A DNA stretch of 13,067 nucleotides from Heritagella sp051881655 (lineage in GTDB: Bacteria; Bacillota; Clostridia; Oscillospirales; Acutalibacteraceae): assembly GCA_051881655.1 (NCBI GenBank), contig JBJEQH010000103.1:1-13067 (forward strand), in the 5' to 3' direction. How positions within the stretch are numbered: the stretch's first letter is position 1; each line of letters begins with the position of its first letter. The notes beneath the pieces are model-generated. The model searched no databases and had not been told where the DNA came from. It worked only from the letters and a program-made list of their open reading frames with translations. The position numbers were made by a program, and so were the translations under genes. Shown here piece after piece: positions 7,414 through 13,067 of the stretch.

Positions 7414-8394
7414 ATGGGTACCGAGAAAATGGATGTAACGGCCTTGGGCGAGCTTCTGATTGATTTTGTTCACAAGGGAAACAACGAACTGGGTTCTCCG
7501 GTTATGCATGGAAATCCCGGCGGCGCTCCGTGCAACTTTCTGTGTGCGCTGGCCTCCTGCGGGGAGAAAACCGCCTTTATCGGAAAGGTGGGCGAGGATG
7601 CATTCGGCCATATGCTGAAAAAGACGCTGGACGACCACGGCATTGACACCACCGGTCTTCTGATTGATCCGGATGTATTCACCACTCTGGCCTTTGTCAC
7701 GCTGGACGAGACCGGAGACCGCACCTTCTCCTTTGCCAGAAAGCCTGGCGCGGATACCATGCTGCGCCCCGAGGAAATCCGGGAGGAGCAGCTGGAGAAC
7801 ACCCGGGTGTTCCATTTCGGCACGCTCTCCATGACGGACGAGCCCGCCCGCAGCGCCACCCGCCTGGCCGTGGAGAAGGCCCGGGAGAACGGCGCCCTGA
7901 TTACCTTTGATCCCAATTACCGCCAGCCGCTGTGGAAGAGCGAGGAAGAGGCCAAAGAGCAGATCCTGTGGGGCATCCGCCACTGCGACGTGATCAAAAT
8001 CAGCGAGGAGGAACTGCAGCTGGTCTTCGGCAAAGAGCCGGAGGACGGGGCGCAGGCTCTGCTCGACTGCGGGGTGAAGCTCGCGTTTGTCACCCTGGGC
8101 AAAAAGGGAGTCTACGCCAAAAACGCCCAGGCCCAGACGGTTTCCCCGGCCTTTTTGGAGCTGAAAACCATTGATACCACCGGCGCCGGCGATATTTTCG
8201 GCGGCAGCGCCGTGTACGGCGTACTGGACAGCGGGAAAAAGCCGGAGGAGCTGACGCAGGAGGAGCTGACCCGGATCTGCCAGTTCGCCAACGCCATGGC
8301 CGGCCTGTCCACCACCCGCAGCGGCGGGATTCCCAGCGTGCCGAAAAAGCAGGAAGCGATTGATTATCTGAAGGAAAAGGGACTGTGGGCCTGA
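7414..8394 (+). CDS. PfkB-family carbohydrate kinase, probably fructokinase
   Basis: This cytosolic sugar kinase most likely phosphorylates fructose to fructose 6-phosphate with ATP. The 326-residue length is normal. The N-terminal part has ALGELLIDF and the sugar-site signature NPGGAPCNF (about 30-38). A lid-region motif follows (FSFARKPGADTML). The C-terminal PfkB signature DTTGAGDIFGGSAVYG (about 252-267) holds the anion hole GAGD, whose Asp is the catalytic base. The ATG at 7414 has GGAGGG 10 bases upstream. An ATG at 7429 would give a product closer to some relatives and cannot be excluded. It is a single-gene unit with its own promoter and a strong terminator. Fructose specificity is inferred from overall resemblance; another ketose or a 2-keto-3-deoxy sugar is possible. 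Confidence 0.93.
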   Translation: MGTEKMDVTALGELLIDFVHKGNNELGSPVMHGNPGGAPCNFLCALASCGEKTAFIGKVGEDAFGHMLKKTLDDHGIDTTGLLIDPDVFTTLAFVTLDETGDRTFSFARKPGADTMLRPEEIREEQLENTRVFHFGTLSMTDEPARSATRLAVEKARENGALITFDPNYRQPLWKSEEEAKEQILWGIRHCDVIKISEEELQLVFGKEPEDGAQALLDCGVKLAFVTLGKKGVYAKNAQAQTVSPAFLELKTIDTTGAGDIFGGSAVYGVLDSGKKPEELTQEELTRICQFANAMAGLSTTRSGGIPSVPKKQEAIDYLKEKGLWA

Positions 8395-8417
8395 TGCCCA
8401 AGGCCCCTGTGCAGCAA

Positions 8418-8453
8418 AAAAGCGGCTCCGGTCAGCAGACCGGGGCCGTTTTT
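8418..8453 (+). terminator. Rho-independent terminator of the fructokinase gene
   Basis: CGGCTCCGGTC, loop AGCA, GACCGGGGCCG forms an 11-pair stem with one wobble (8423-8433 with 8438-8448), and T5 follows (8449-8453). Confidence 0.93.
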
Positions 8454-8512
8454 GGCATGGGGAAAGGGCCCTTTTTCAGCACCGTGGGCGCATGGGTTCC
8501 CGTGAAAAAGCC

Positions 8513-8549
8513 AAAAAGGAAGGGCGGCAGAGGACGATCTGCGGCCCTT
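8513..8549 (-). terminator. Rho-independent terminator of the cytidylate-kinase-like gene
   Basis: In the - strand sense, AAGGGC and GCAGA pair with TCTGC and GCCCTT across one C-C mismatch (8520-8549), followed by CCTTTTT. A T6 run about 5 bases beyond the hairpin on the + strand could allow bidirectional use. Confidence 0.8.
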
Positions 8550-8558
8550 CCCCATTTT

Positions 8559-9176
8559 TTATTCCATTTTTTCCGCGGCGGCCAGAATCAGATCGGCCGA
8601 TTTTTCCAGCCCGAAGAACGAGCTGTCCAGTGTCAGATTGTAATTGGAGACATCGTCCCAGCGTTTATTGGTATAAAAGCTGTAATAGTTTCCGCGCTGT
8701 TTATCCTTGCGGTTTAATGCGTCGTCCGCTTTCTTGGGATCCACGCCGTAGTATTCGATGGCGCGCTGGCGGCGGGCCTCCCGGCTGGCATTGATAAACA
8801 CATGCAGCACATCGTCCCGGTCGCGCAGAATGTAATCGGCACAGCGGCCCACAATGATGCAGGGGCCATCCTCCGCCGCCTTCTTGATGATATCCGACTG
8901 GATCAAAAACAGCTTGTCGTTAATCGGCATATCACTGGCGGTGGGAACGGCTCCGAACGAGAAGGTACCCATGACCATAGAGTACAGCAGGCTGGAAGTG
9001 GCGCGCTCATCCGCGTTGTGGAAAACCTCTTCGCTCATCCCACTCTTTTTCGCGGCCATGGCGATCAGCTCTTTATCATAAATCGGGACCTGAAGGCGGT
9101 CCGCCAGAATCTGCCCGATGGCACGGCCACCGCTGGCATATTTTCTCGCAATGGTGATCACACGACACTTTTTCAT
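8559..9176 (-). CDS. Cytidylate-kinase-like family protein
   Basis: The 205-residue protein belongs to the cytidylate-kinase-like P-loop group common in clostridia (Cytidylate_kin2 type). Members are related to Cmk but their substrate is not established. The N-terminal loop is ARKYASGGRAIGQ (about residues 9-21), where the usual Walker Lys position is occupied by R/A-type residues. Next comes YDKELI (the NMP-side segment), then GPCIIVGRCADYIL (about 104-117), and an arginine-rich lid (ASREARRQRAIEYYG). The ATG at 9174-9176 was chosen because the Cmk-like fold begins at once and GGGTGA lies about 8 bases upstream. An upstream in-frame start at 9215 would add 13 unrelated residues. It has its own strong promoter and terminator. 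Confidence 0.88.
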   Translation of the reverse strand: MKKCRVITIARKYASGGRAIGQILADRLQVPIYDKELIAMAAKKSGMSEEVFHNADERATSSLLYSMVMGTFSFGAVPTASDMPINDKLFLIQSDIIKKAAEDGPCIIVGRCADYILRDRDDVLHVFINASREARRQRAIEYYGVDPKKADDALNRKDKQRGNYYSFYTNKRWDDVSNYNLTLDSSFFGLEKSADLILAAAEKME

Positions 9177-9227
9177 ACGATCAGTCACCCTTTCTGGGAT
9201 AGGGAAAATTCCCAATATTCTTTTATC

Positions 9228-9256
9228 ATTTTATTCCGTTTCAGTGATATTGTCAA
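9228..9256 (-). promoter_or_regulatory. Promoter of the cytidylate-kinase-like gene
   Basis: TTGACA (9251-9256) is a perfect -35, followed after 17 bases by TAAAAT (9228-9233). The leader to the start at 9176 is about 45 bases. It overlaps no other gene. Confidence 0.85.
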
Positions 9257-9302
9257 CAGCGTTTGGATGACTTTTCCCGCGGAAAAATTTTGGCGGGAGC
9301 AT

Positions 9303-9323
9303 CCCCGGGGAGAATCCCCAGGG
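9303..9323 (-). terminator. Possible terminator after the patatin gene
   Basis: CCCTGGGGA, loop TTC, TCCCCGGGG forms a 9-pair stem immediately after the patatin stop codon. The nearest T-run (A4T5, 9286-9294) lies about 9 bases further on, so it is not a classical terminator. Confidence 0.4.
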
Positions 9324-9324
9324 A

Positions 9325-10158
9325 TCAGAAGGGGATGACGGCCGCTTTTCCCGCCTGATACCCGGACTCGTACAGGGCGGTCAGCTCCTGGCGATCTTTG
9401 GTAAAGCGGCTGACAGGAACCGGAGACGTGGGGGCGATGACCACCGCGGTTCCCTCCTTCTCCAGCCGGTCGGCCATCTCCTGCTCCCGGCGGTAGACGA
9501 TATGCCGCTGCTCCAGCGTGCGGATCATCTCCGGATAATGGCGGTAAGCATACCGGTACGCTCCCCGCGGGCTCTCCGGCTTTTTGCGGTAGCCGCGCTC
9601 CCGCGTCTCAACGATAATCAGCCGGTCGCAGCCGTCCTGCAGGGCCCGGCCGATCGGAATGGGATCCGAGGTGCCGCCGTCCAGATACAGGCGGTTCTGA
9701 AATTCCACGGGCTGGGAGAAGATGGGCAGCGCACAGCTGGCCGCCAGCAGCTGCGAACCGGGATACAGATTCTCTTTCTCAAAATAGGCGGGCCGTCCGG
9801 TCAGCAGATCGGTCACCCCGATGCAGAAGCGCACGGGGGAGTTCTGCATGGCCTCGTAATCGTACAGGTCCAGCTTGTCGGGGATTTCATGAAAAACGAA
9901 GTCCATGCCGAACAGCGAGCCGGTGGTCCGGTAATTGTGCAGGCTGAGGTACCGCGGGTCGCCCACATAATCCACACAGGTGCGGAACGAGCGGCCCTTC
10001 TGCCCCGAAACATAGCTGGAGGCGTGGCAGGCCCCGGCCGAAACGCCGATAATATACGAGGCCCGCACGTCCCGGTCCAGCAGTGCGTCCAGCACGCCGG
10101 CCGCAAAAACGCCCCGCATGCCGCCGCCCTCTACGACGATTCCAATTTTGTGTTCCAT
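9325..10158 (-). CDS. Patatin-like phospholipase family protein
   Basis: This is a predicted serine lipid acyl hydrolase with a Ser-Asp dyad, acting in the cytosol or at the inner membrane face (no signal peptide). In 277 residues it shows the oxyanion-hole motif GGGMRG (11-16), the nucleophile motif GVSAGA with S40, and the dyad Asp in LDGG (D160). TSDPIPIGRAL and a YRKKPESP loop typical of the bacterial YjjU/RssA-like group follow. The C-terminal third ends in a predicted helical part with an arginine-rich segment (HIVYRREQEMADRLEKEG). The ATG at 10156-10158 has AGGAGG about 7 bases upstream. An in-frame ATG 39 bases earlier has no such site. It lies 62 bases downstream of the peptidase gene, so they may share a transcript. 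The natural substrate is unknown. Confidence 0.92.
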   Translation of the reverse strand: MEHKIGIVVEGGGMRGVFAAGVLDALLDRDVRASYIIGVSAGACHASSYVSGQKGRSFRTCVDYVGDPRYLSLHNYRTTGSLFGMDFVFHEIPDKLDLYDYEAMQNSPVRFCIGVTDLLTGRPAYFEKENLYPGSQLLAASCALPIFSQPVEFQNRLYLDGGTSDPIPIGRALQDGCDRLIIVETRERGYRKKPESPRGAYRYAYRHYPEMIRTLEQRHIVYRREQEMADRLEKEGTAVVIAPTSPVPVSRFTKDRQELTALYESGYQAGKAAVIPF

Positions 10159-10187
10159 CTCTTTCCTCCTGTCTTCCATAAATAGCA

Positions 10188-10222
10188 GGCCGGACAAGGG
10201 TCCCCCTGTCCGGCCGGTTTTT
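10188..10222. terminator. Hairpin between the peptidase and patatin genes
   Basis: GGCCGGACA (10188-10196) pairs perfectly with TGTCCGGCC (10207-10215), and AGGG/CCCC extends the stem. The T5 run (10218-10222) is on the + strand side and overlaps the TAA stop of the - strand peptidase gene. In the direction of the flanking genes only CTGCTATTT follows the stem. It may partly terminate the peptidase transcript or stabilise its 3' end. Confidence 0.55.
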
Positions 10223-11306
10223 ATTTGCCCACAATCTGCAGGTCCTTGCGATAGGCGTTCAGCACTTCGCAGCCGGTCTCGGTGACCAGAACCAGATCCT
10301 CGATCCGCACGCCGAACTGGCCGGGCAGATAGATGCCGGGCTCCACCGAGAAGACCATGCCGGGCTCGGTGACCGTCTCGCTGACGCTGCTGTTATCCGG
10401 CGGCTCGTGGCAGTCCAGCCCCAGGCCGTGACCCAGCCGGTGGGTGAATTGCGGGCCGTAGCCGGCGTCTTCGATCACGGCGCGGGCCGTGCGGTCAATT
10501 TCCTTCATCTTCATGCCGGGGCGGATCACGCTCTCGGCTTTTTCATTGGCGGCGCGCACCGCATCGTATACCTTCTGCTGTTCGGGGCTTGCTCTTTTCC
10601 AGAAGACCGTGCGGGTCATGTCGCACCAGTACCGCGGGGCGGGGACGAAGATATCCAGCACAATGCTGTGGCCCGGGGCGATCACGGTGCGGTCGGGCGC
10701 GTGGTGCGGGTCGGCACCGTTGGGCCCGAAGGAGCTGATCAGCCCCTCCCCGCGGGAGGCCCCGCGGGCCTGGTACCGGCTTTCGATGTAAGCGGCGGTC
10801 TCCTCCTCGGTCATTCCCTCGTGCAGGAAGGCGACGGCCTCCTCCATCACGGCGTCATTGATGCGGGAAGCCTCCCGCAGGGCGGCGATCTCCTCCCGGT
10901 CCTTGCGCATACGGCACAGGTCCACCGGAGAGGAACCGGGTACGGGCTGAACGTCCGGGCGCTTTTCCATCAGCGCCAGCAGGTGGCGGCTGGGCCACCA
11001 CTTGTCAATCCCCAGCTTGCCGGGGCGCACGGTGCGGGCGATGTCGGCAACGGGGTCATCAATATCGTTGTGGATCATCAGGGCAAGGGGCGCGGCCGGG
11101 TCCGTCAGGCCGAACAGGTCGTTTCCGAACAGGACGGCGCGGCCGTCCAGATCCAGATAAAGGGCCAGCTGGCGCTCCATGGGGCTGATCCACACACCGG
11201 TCAGATAGTAAACAGACGAGGTATAGGTGACCAGAATCTGGGACAGGCCCTGCTTTTTCATTTCCTCCCGCACCCGGGCGGCGCGGTCAGCGTGCAGTGT
11301 AACCAT
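10221..11306 (-). CDS. M24-family Xaa-Pro aminopeptidase / dipeptidase
   Basis: This is a predicted dinuclear metallopeptidase that removes residues next to proline and helps recycle peptides in the cytosol. The 361 residues comprise a creatinase-type N-terminal domain (about 1-130) and the pita-bread catalytic domain. All five metal ligands are visible: D218 (VLDIF), D229 (WCDMTRTVF), H293 (HRLGHGLGL), E322 (SVEPGIY) and E336 (VRIEDLV). The supporting His is in DCHEPP. The ATG at 11304-11306 was chosen because AAGGAAGG lies about 9 bases upstream and the family N-terminus begins here. An in-frame ATG 36 bases earlier has no SD. It is transcribed from the shared divergent promoter region and possibly together with the patatin gene. 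Aminopeptidase versus dipeptidase activity cannot be told from sequence alone. Confidence 0.93.
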   Translation of the reverse strand: MVTLHADRAARVREEMKKQGLSQILVTYTSSVYYLTGVWISPMERQLALYLDLDGRAVLFGNDLFGLTDPAAPLALMIHNDIDDPVADIARTVRPGKLGIDKWWPSRHLLALMEKRPDVQPVPGSSPVDLCRMRKDREEIAALREASRINDAVMEEAVAFLHEGMTEEETAAYIESRYQARGASRGEGLISSFGPNGADPHHAPDRTVIAPGHSIVLDIFVPAPRYWCDMTRTVFWKRASPEQQKVYDAVRAANEKAESVIRPGMKMKEIDRTARAVIEDAGYGPQFTHRLGHGLGLDCHEPPDNSSVSETVTEPGMVFSVEPGIYLPGQFGVRIEDLVLVTETGCEVLNAYRKDLQIVGK

Positions 11307-11400
11307 CGTAGAAAATTCCTTCCTTTCCAGGTGCTGATCCAAAAAGGCAAAACCGAAAGGGGGTTGCTTTTTCGGAAAAATATGATAAGGTGATAACCGT

Positions 11401-11430
11401 ATTATAATCCCGAAGGGGGAGAAACGGCAA
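11401..11430 (-). promoter_or_regulatory. Promoter of the M24 peptidase gene
   Basis: On the - strand TTGCCG (11425-11430) and TATAAT (11401-11406) are spaced by 18 bases, with a perfect -10 and a 4/6 -35. The -35 overlaps the A of the start codon of the divergent YgjP-type gene. Confidence 0.6.
11403..11408 (+). promoter_or_regulatory. -10 element of the YgjP-type gene, shared with the divergent promoter
   Basis: TATAAT on the + strand lies within the self-complementary ATTATAAT (11401-11408), 22 bases upstream of the ATG at 11430. No convincing -35 is seen at 16-18 bases. The SD GGGGGAG (11415-11421) is about 8 bases before the start. Confidence 0.5.
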
Positions 11431-12002
11431 TGCCCAATTACAAAAAAGAAGAAACACCGTCCTTTTTTCTGGTGCGCTCCCGCCGGAAAACCCTGTCGAT
11501 CCAGCTAAAGGCGGACGGGAGCCTGCTGGTGCGCGCACCGCTTGCCAGCCAGACGGCCCGGATCGAGGAATTTGTCCGCTCCCACCGGGACTGGATTGAA
11601 AAGAACCGCGAAAAGCTGCGCCAGCGGCCCGCGCCCCTCCCGCTGACGCCGGAAAAAGAGGAGGAGCTGCGGCGCCTGACCCGGGAGAGGGTGCTGCCCC
11701 GGGTGCCGTACTGGAGCGCCCGGGTGGGCGCTGTGCCTCGGAAAACACAGGTCAGCCCGGCGCTGAAGCGATGGGGCAGCTGCAGCGGAAAAGGGACGGT
11801 GTCCTTTTCCCTGATGCTGGGAGAGCAGGAGGAGGACGCGGTGGATTATGTGATCGTCCACGAGCTGTGCCACTTAAAGGAGATGAACCACTCGCCCCGG
11901 TTCTGGCAGCTGGTAGAGAGCGTGCTGCCCGACTGGCGGCAGCGGCGCGAAAAGCTGCGGCAGGCGCCCGGCTATGTGCGCCCGCCGGTTTCAGAGAAAT
12001 AA
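11430..12002 (+). CDS. YgjP-type (M48-related, DUF45) zinc metallopeptidase domain protein
   Basis: The 190-residue protein has the YgjP/WLM-like architecture. An N-terminal beta-rich part (RRKTLSIQLKADGSLLVRAP, about 19-37) comes first, then a helical linker. Next is the RWGSCSGKGTVSFS motif (114-127) that immediately precedes the catalytic helix in this family. The zinc site is HELCH (H144, E145, H148), with third ligand H154 in NHSPRFW. No signal peptide or membrane segment is seen, so it is cytosolic. The cellular substrate of the family is not established. In some bacteria YgjP is a stand-alone gene or lies beside restriction systems, but here it stands alone, divergent from the M24 peptidase and closed by a terminator. 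Confidence 0.93.
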   Translation: MPNYKKEETPSFFLVRSRRKTLSIQLKADGSLLVRAPLASQTARIEEFVRSHRDWIEKNREKLRQRPAPLPLTPEKEEELRRLTRERVLPRVPYWSARVGAVPRKTQVSPALKRWGSCSGKGTVSFSLMLGEQEEDAVDYVIVHELCHLKEMNHSPRFWQLVESVLPDWRQRREKLRQAPGYVRPPVSEK

Positions 12003-12013
12003 AAGAAAAAGAA

Positions 12014-12052
12014 GGGGACCGGCTTCCGGAAATGGAAACCGGCCCCCTTTTT
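12014..12052. terminator. Bidirectional terminator between the YgjP-type and GH31 genes
   Basis: GGGG, CCGG and TTCC pair with GGAA, CCGG and CCCC across two mismatches (12014-12027 with 12034-12047). T5 follows on the + strand, and CTTCTTTTTC follows on the - strand. It lies between two convergent genes. Confidence 0.88.
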
Positions 12053-12079
12053 CAATCAGAAAGGATGCGGCAGGGACAA

Positions 12080-13067
12080 TCAGCCCTCGATATAGGTGAC
12101 GTCGTTCAGATCCGCATTGACATCCAGCACCATGCCCAGATCGCCGGGATGCGCGACAGCGCCGGTCACATCGGATACGCTGTTCACATTGCGCAGCACG
12201 ATCTTCAGGTTTTCCGCACGGCCGTCGAAGGAAACAGTGACCTTGCCGTCCTTCTTCACGGCTTTTACGGTCAGCATCTTCTCCGCCTTGCTGTCGTATA
12301 CGGTGAAGAAAGCCTCGTCCTTCAGGGCGAAGAAGTGCAGCTCCAGGTCCTTTCCGTAGTCATACACGGGCTCCTGGTTGTTGCCGCCCAGCGGGACAAT
12401 GCTGTTCTCGCGGGCCAGGAAGGGCAGGGAGAAGAAGTCGTATTCTTCGCTTCTCCAGCTGCCGCCGATCTTCTCCTCGTTGCTGAACATATGGGTCCAG
12501 CGGCCGGCCGGCAGATAGTAATCGGCCACGTTGTCCTCGCGGAACACGGGCGCGACCAACAGGCTGTCGCCCAGCATATACTGGCGGTCCAGATCATGGC
12601 AGCCGGGATCCTCGGGGAATTCCAGCAGCATGGCGCGCATGGAGGGAACGCCGGTCTTGTTGGTGAGGACGGCGTGCGAATACAGGTACGGCATCAGGCG
12701 GCACTTGAACTCGCTGAAATAGCGGCACACATCCACGCACTCGGTGCTGCCTTCCGGATCGAACAGCCACGGCACACGGTACGAGCTGCTGCCGTGCAGG
12801 CGGGAATGGGTGGACAGCAGGCCGAAGGCCGTCCAGCGCTTGTACACCTCGGGGGTCGCCGTGGATTCAAAGCCGGACATATCGTGGCTCCAGAAGCCGA
12901 AGCCGGACAGGGTCAGGCTCAGGCCGCCGCGCAGGGATTCCGCCATGGACGGGAAGGTCGAGCTGCAGTCGCCGCCCCAGTGCACGGGGAACTTCTGGCC
13001 GCCGACCGTCGCGGAACGGGCGAATACCACCGCTTCGTTGTGGCCCTTGTATTCTTCCAGCAGATCG
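12080..13067 (-). CDS. GH31 glycosidase, alpha-xylosidase (YicI) type, C-terminal part
   Basis: The frame is open to the window edge, so the N-terminal beta-sandwich and the nucleophile Asp region lie outside. The visible 328 residues begin in the catalytic barrel, where HWGGDCSSTFPSMAESLRGG holds the acid/base Asp (WGGD). SGFGFWSHDMSGFE and the arginine-containing LLSTHSRLHGSSSYRVPW segment follow, as in GH31 enzymes of the YicI type. CRLMPYLYSHA and the DSLLVAPVF strand close the barrel. The rest is two C-terminal beta domains (PAGRWTHMFSNE, then YDYGKDLELHFF). It probably hydrolyses alpha-1,6-linked xylose of xyloglucan oligosaccharides in the cytosol. Alpha-glucosidase activity is an alternative, because the specificity-determining N-terminal loops are not visible. 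It ends 27 bases before the bidirectional terminator. Confidence 0.93.
   Translation of the reverse strand, partial: DLLEEYKGHNEAVVFARSATVGGQKFPVHWGGDCSSTFPSMAESLRGGLSLTLSGFGFWSHDMSGFESTATPEVYKRWTAFGLLSTHSRLHGSSSYRVPWLFDPEGSTECVDVCRYFSEFKCRLMPYLYSHAVLTNKTGVPSMRAMLLEFPEDPGCHDLDRQYMLGDSLLVAPVFREDNVADYYLPAGRWTHMFSNEEKIGGSWRSEEYDFFSLPFLARENSIVPLGGNNQEPVYDYGKDLELHFFALKDEAFFTVYDSKAEKMLTVKAVKKDGKVTVSFDGRAENLKIVLRNVNSVSDVTGAVAHPGDLGMVLDVNADLNDVTYIEG

Noticed and set aside
8471..8510. Inverted repeat CTTTTTC...GAAAAAG between the fructokinase and cytidylate-kinase-like terminators
   Set aside because: The arms are only 7 bases and A/T-rich, the loop is over 20 bases, and two better terminators already flank it, so it is likely chance.
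9325..10158. A CBASS-type phospholipase effector
   Set aside because: No nucleotidyltransferase (cyclase) or other defence gene is adjacent. The protein resembles the stand-alone bacterial patatin group, and its neighbour is a peptidase.
11430..12002. A restriction-system association of the YgjP-type metallopeptidase
   Set aside because: Such genes can lie beside type I restriction loci, but no restriction, methylase or specificity gene is present in the window.

Overview
The window looks like a chromosomal segment of a moderately GC-rich anaerobic Firmicute, most likely a gut clostridium of the Oscillospiraceae/Ruminococcaceae type. The reasons are an ECF thiamine S-component (ThiT) behind a TPP riboswitch, a large 2-hydroxyacyl-CoA-dehydratase-activase-type iron-sulfur protein, strong Shine-Dalgarno sites of the GGAGG type, a GH31 alpha-xylosidase-type enzyme and a cytidylate-kinase-like protein of the clostridial kind. 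This placement rests on gene content and recalled family distribution, not on a search. I see no rRNA, tRNA, CRISPR array, insertion sequence or phage gene.

Layout. Positions 1-275 hold the C-terminal end of an RluA-type pseudouridine synthase on the + strand. It runs directly into the antisense of thiT (- strand, 737 to beyond position 1), and neither gene has an obvious native end. thiT has a 250-base leader with a consensus promoter, a TPP riboswitch and a hairpin that hides its ribosome binding site. Next on the - strand come mscL (1080-1511) and a two-gene operon, 5826 to 1620. Its first gene makes a 966-residue protein with two BadF/HgdC-type ATPase modules and a DUF2229-type region. 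Its second makes a 431-residue, translationally coupled HgdB-like protein. The operon has a good promoter near 6003-6032 and a long leader with three hairpins. An ApbE-like protein (6135-7214, -) with eroded catalytic motifs follows. It is divergent from a PfkB-family fructokinase (7414-8394, +).

The right half holds a cytidylate-kinase-like protein (8559-9176, -), a patatin-like phospholipase (9325-10158, -), an M24 Xaa-Pro-dipeptidase/aminopeptidase (10221-11306, -), a divergent YgjP-type zinc metallopeptidase (11430-12002, +) and the C-terminal part of a GH31 glycosidase (12080 to beyond 13067, -).

Most of this is scattered housekeeping and metabolism. The unusual items are the rluA/thiT tail-to-tail junction, the two-gene form of the activase system with its structured leader, the ApbE homologue that appears to have lost its metal and flavin-transfer residues, and a shared palindromic -10 element between the peptidase genes. 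I did not find a clearly new multi-gene system. The activase pair is the best candidate for uncharacterised biochemistry.
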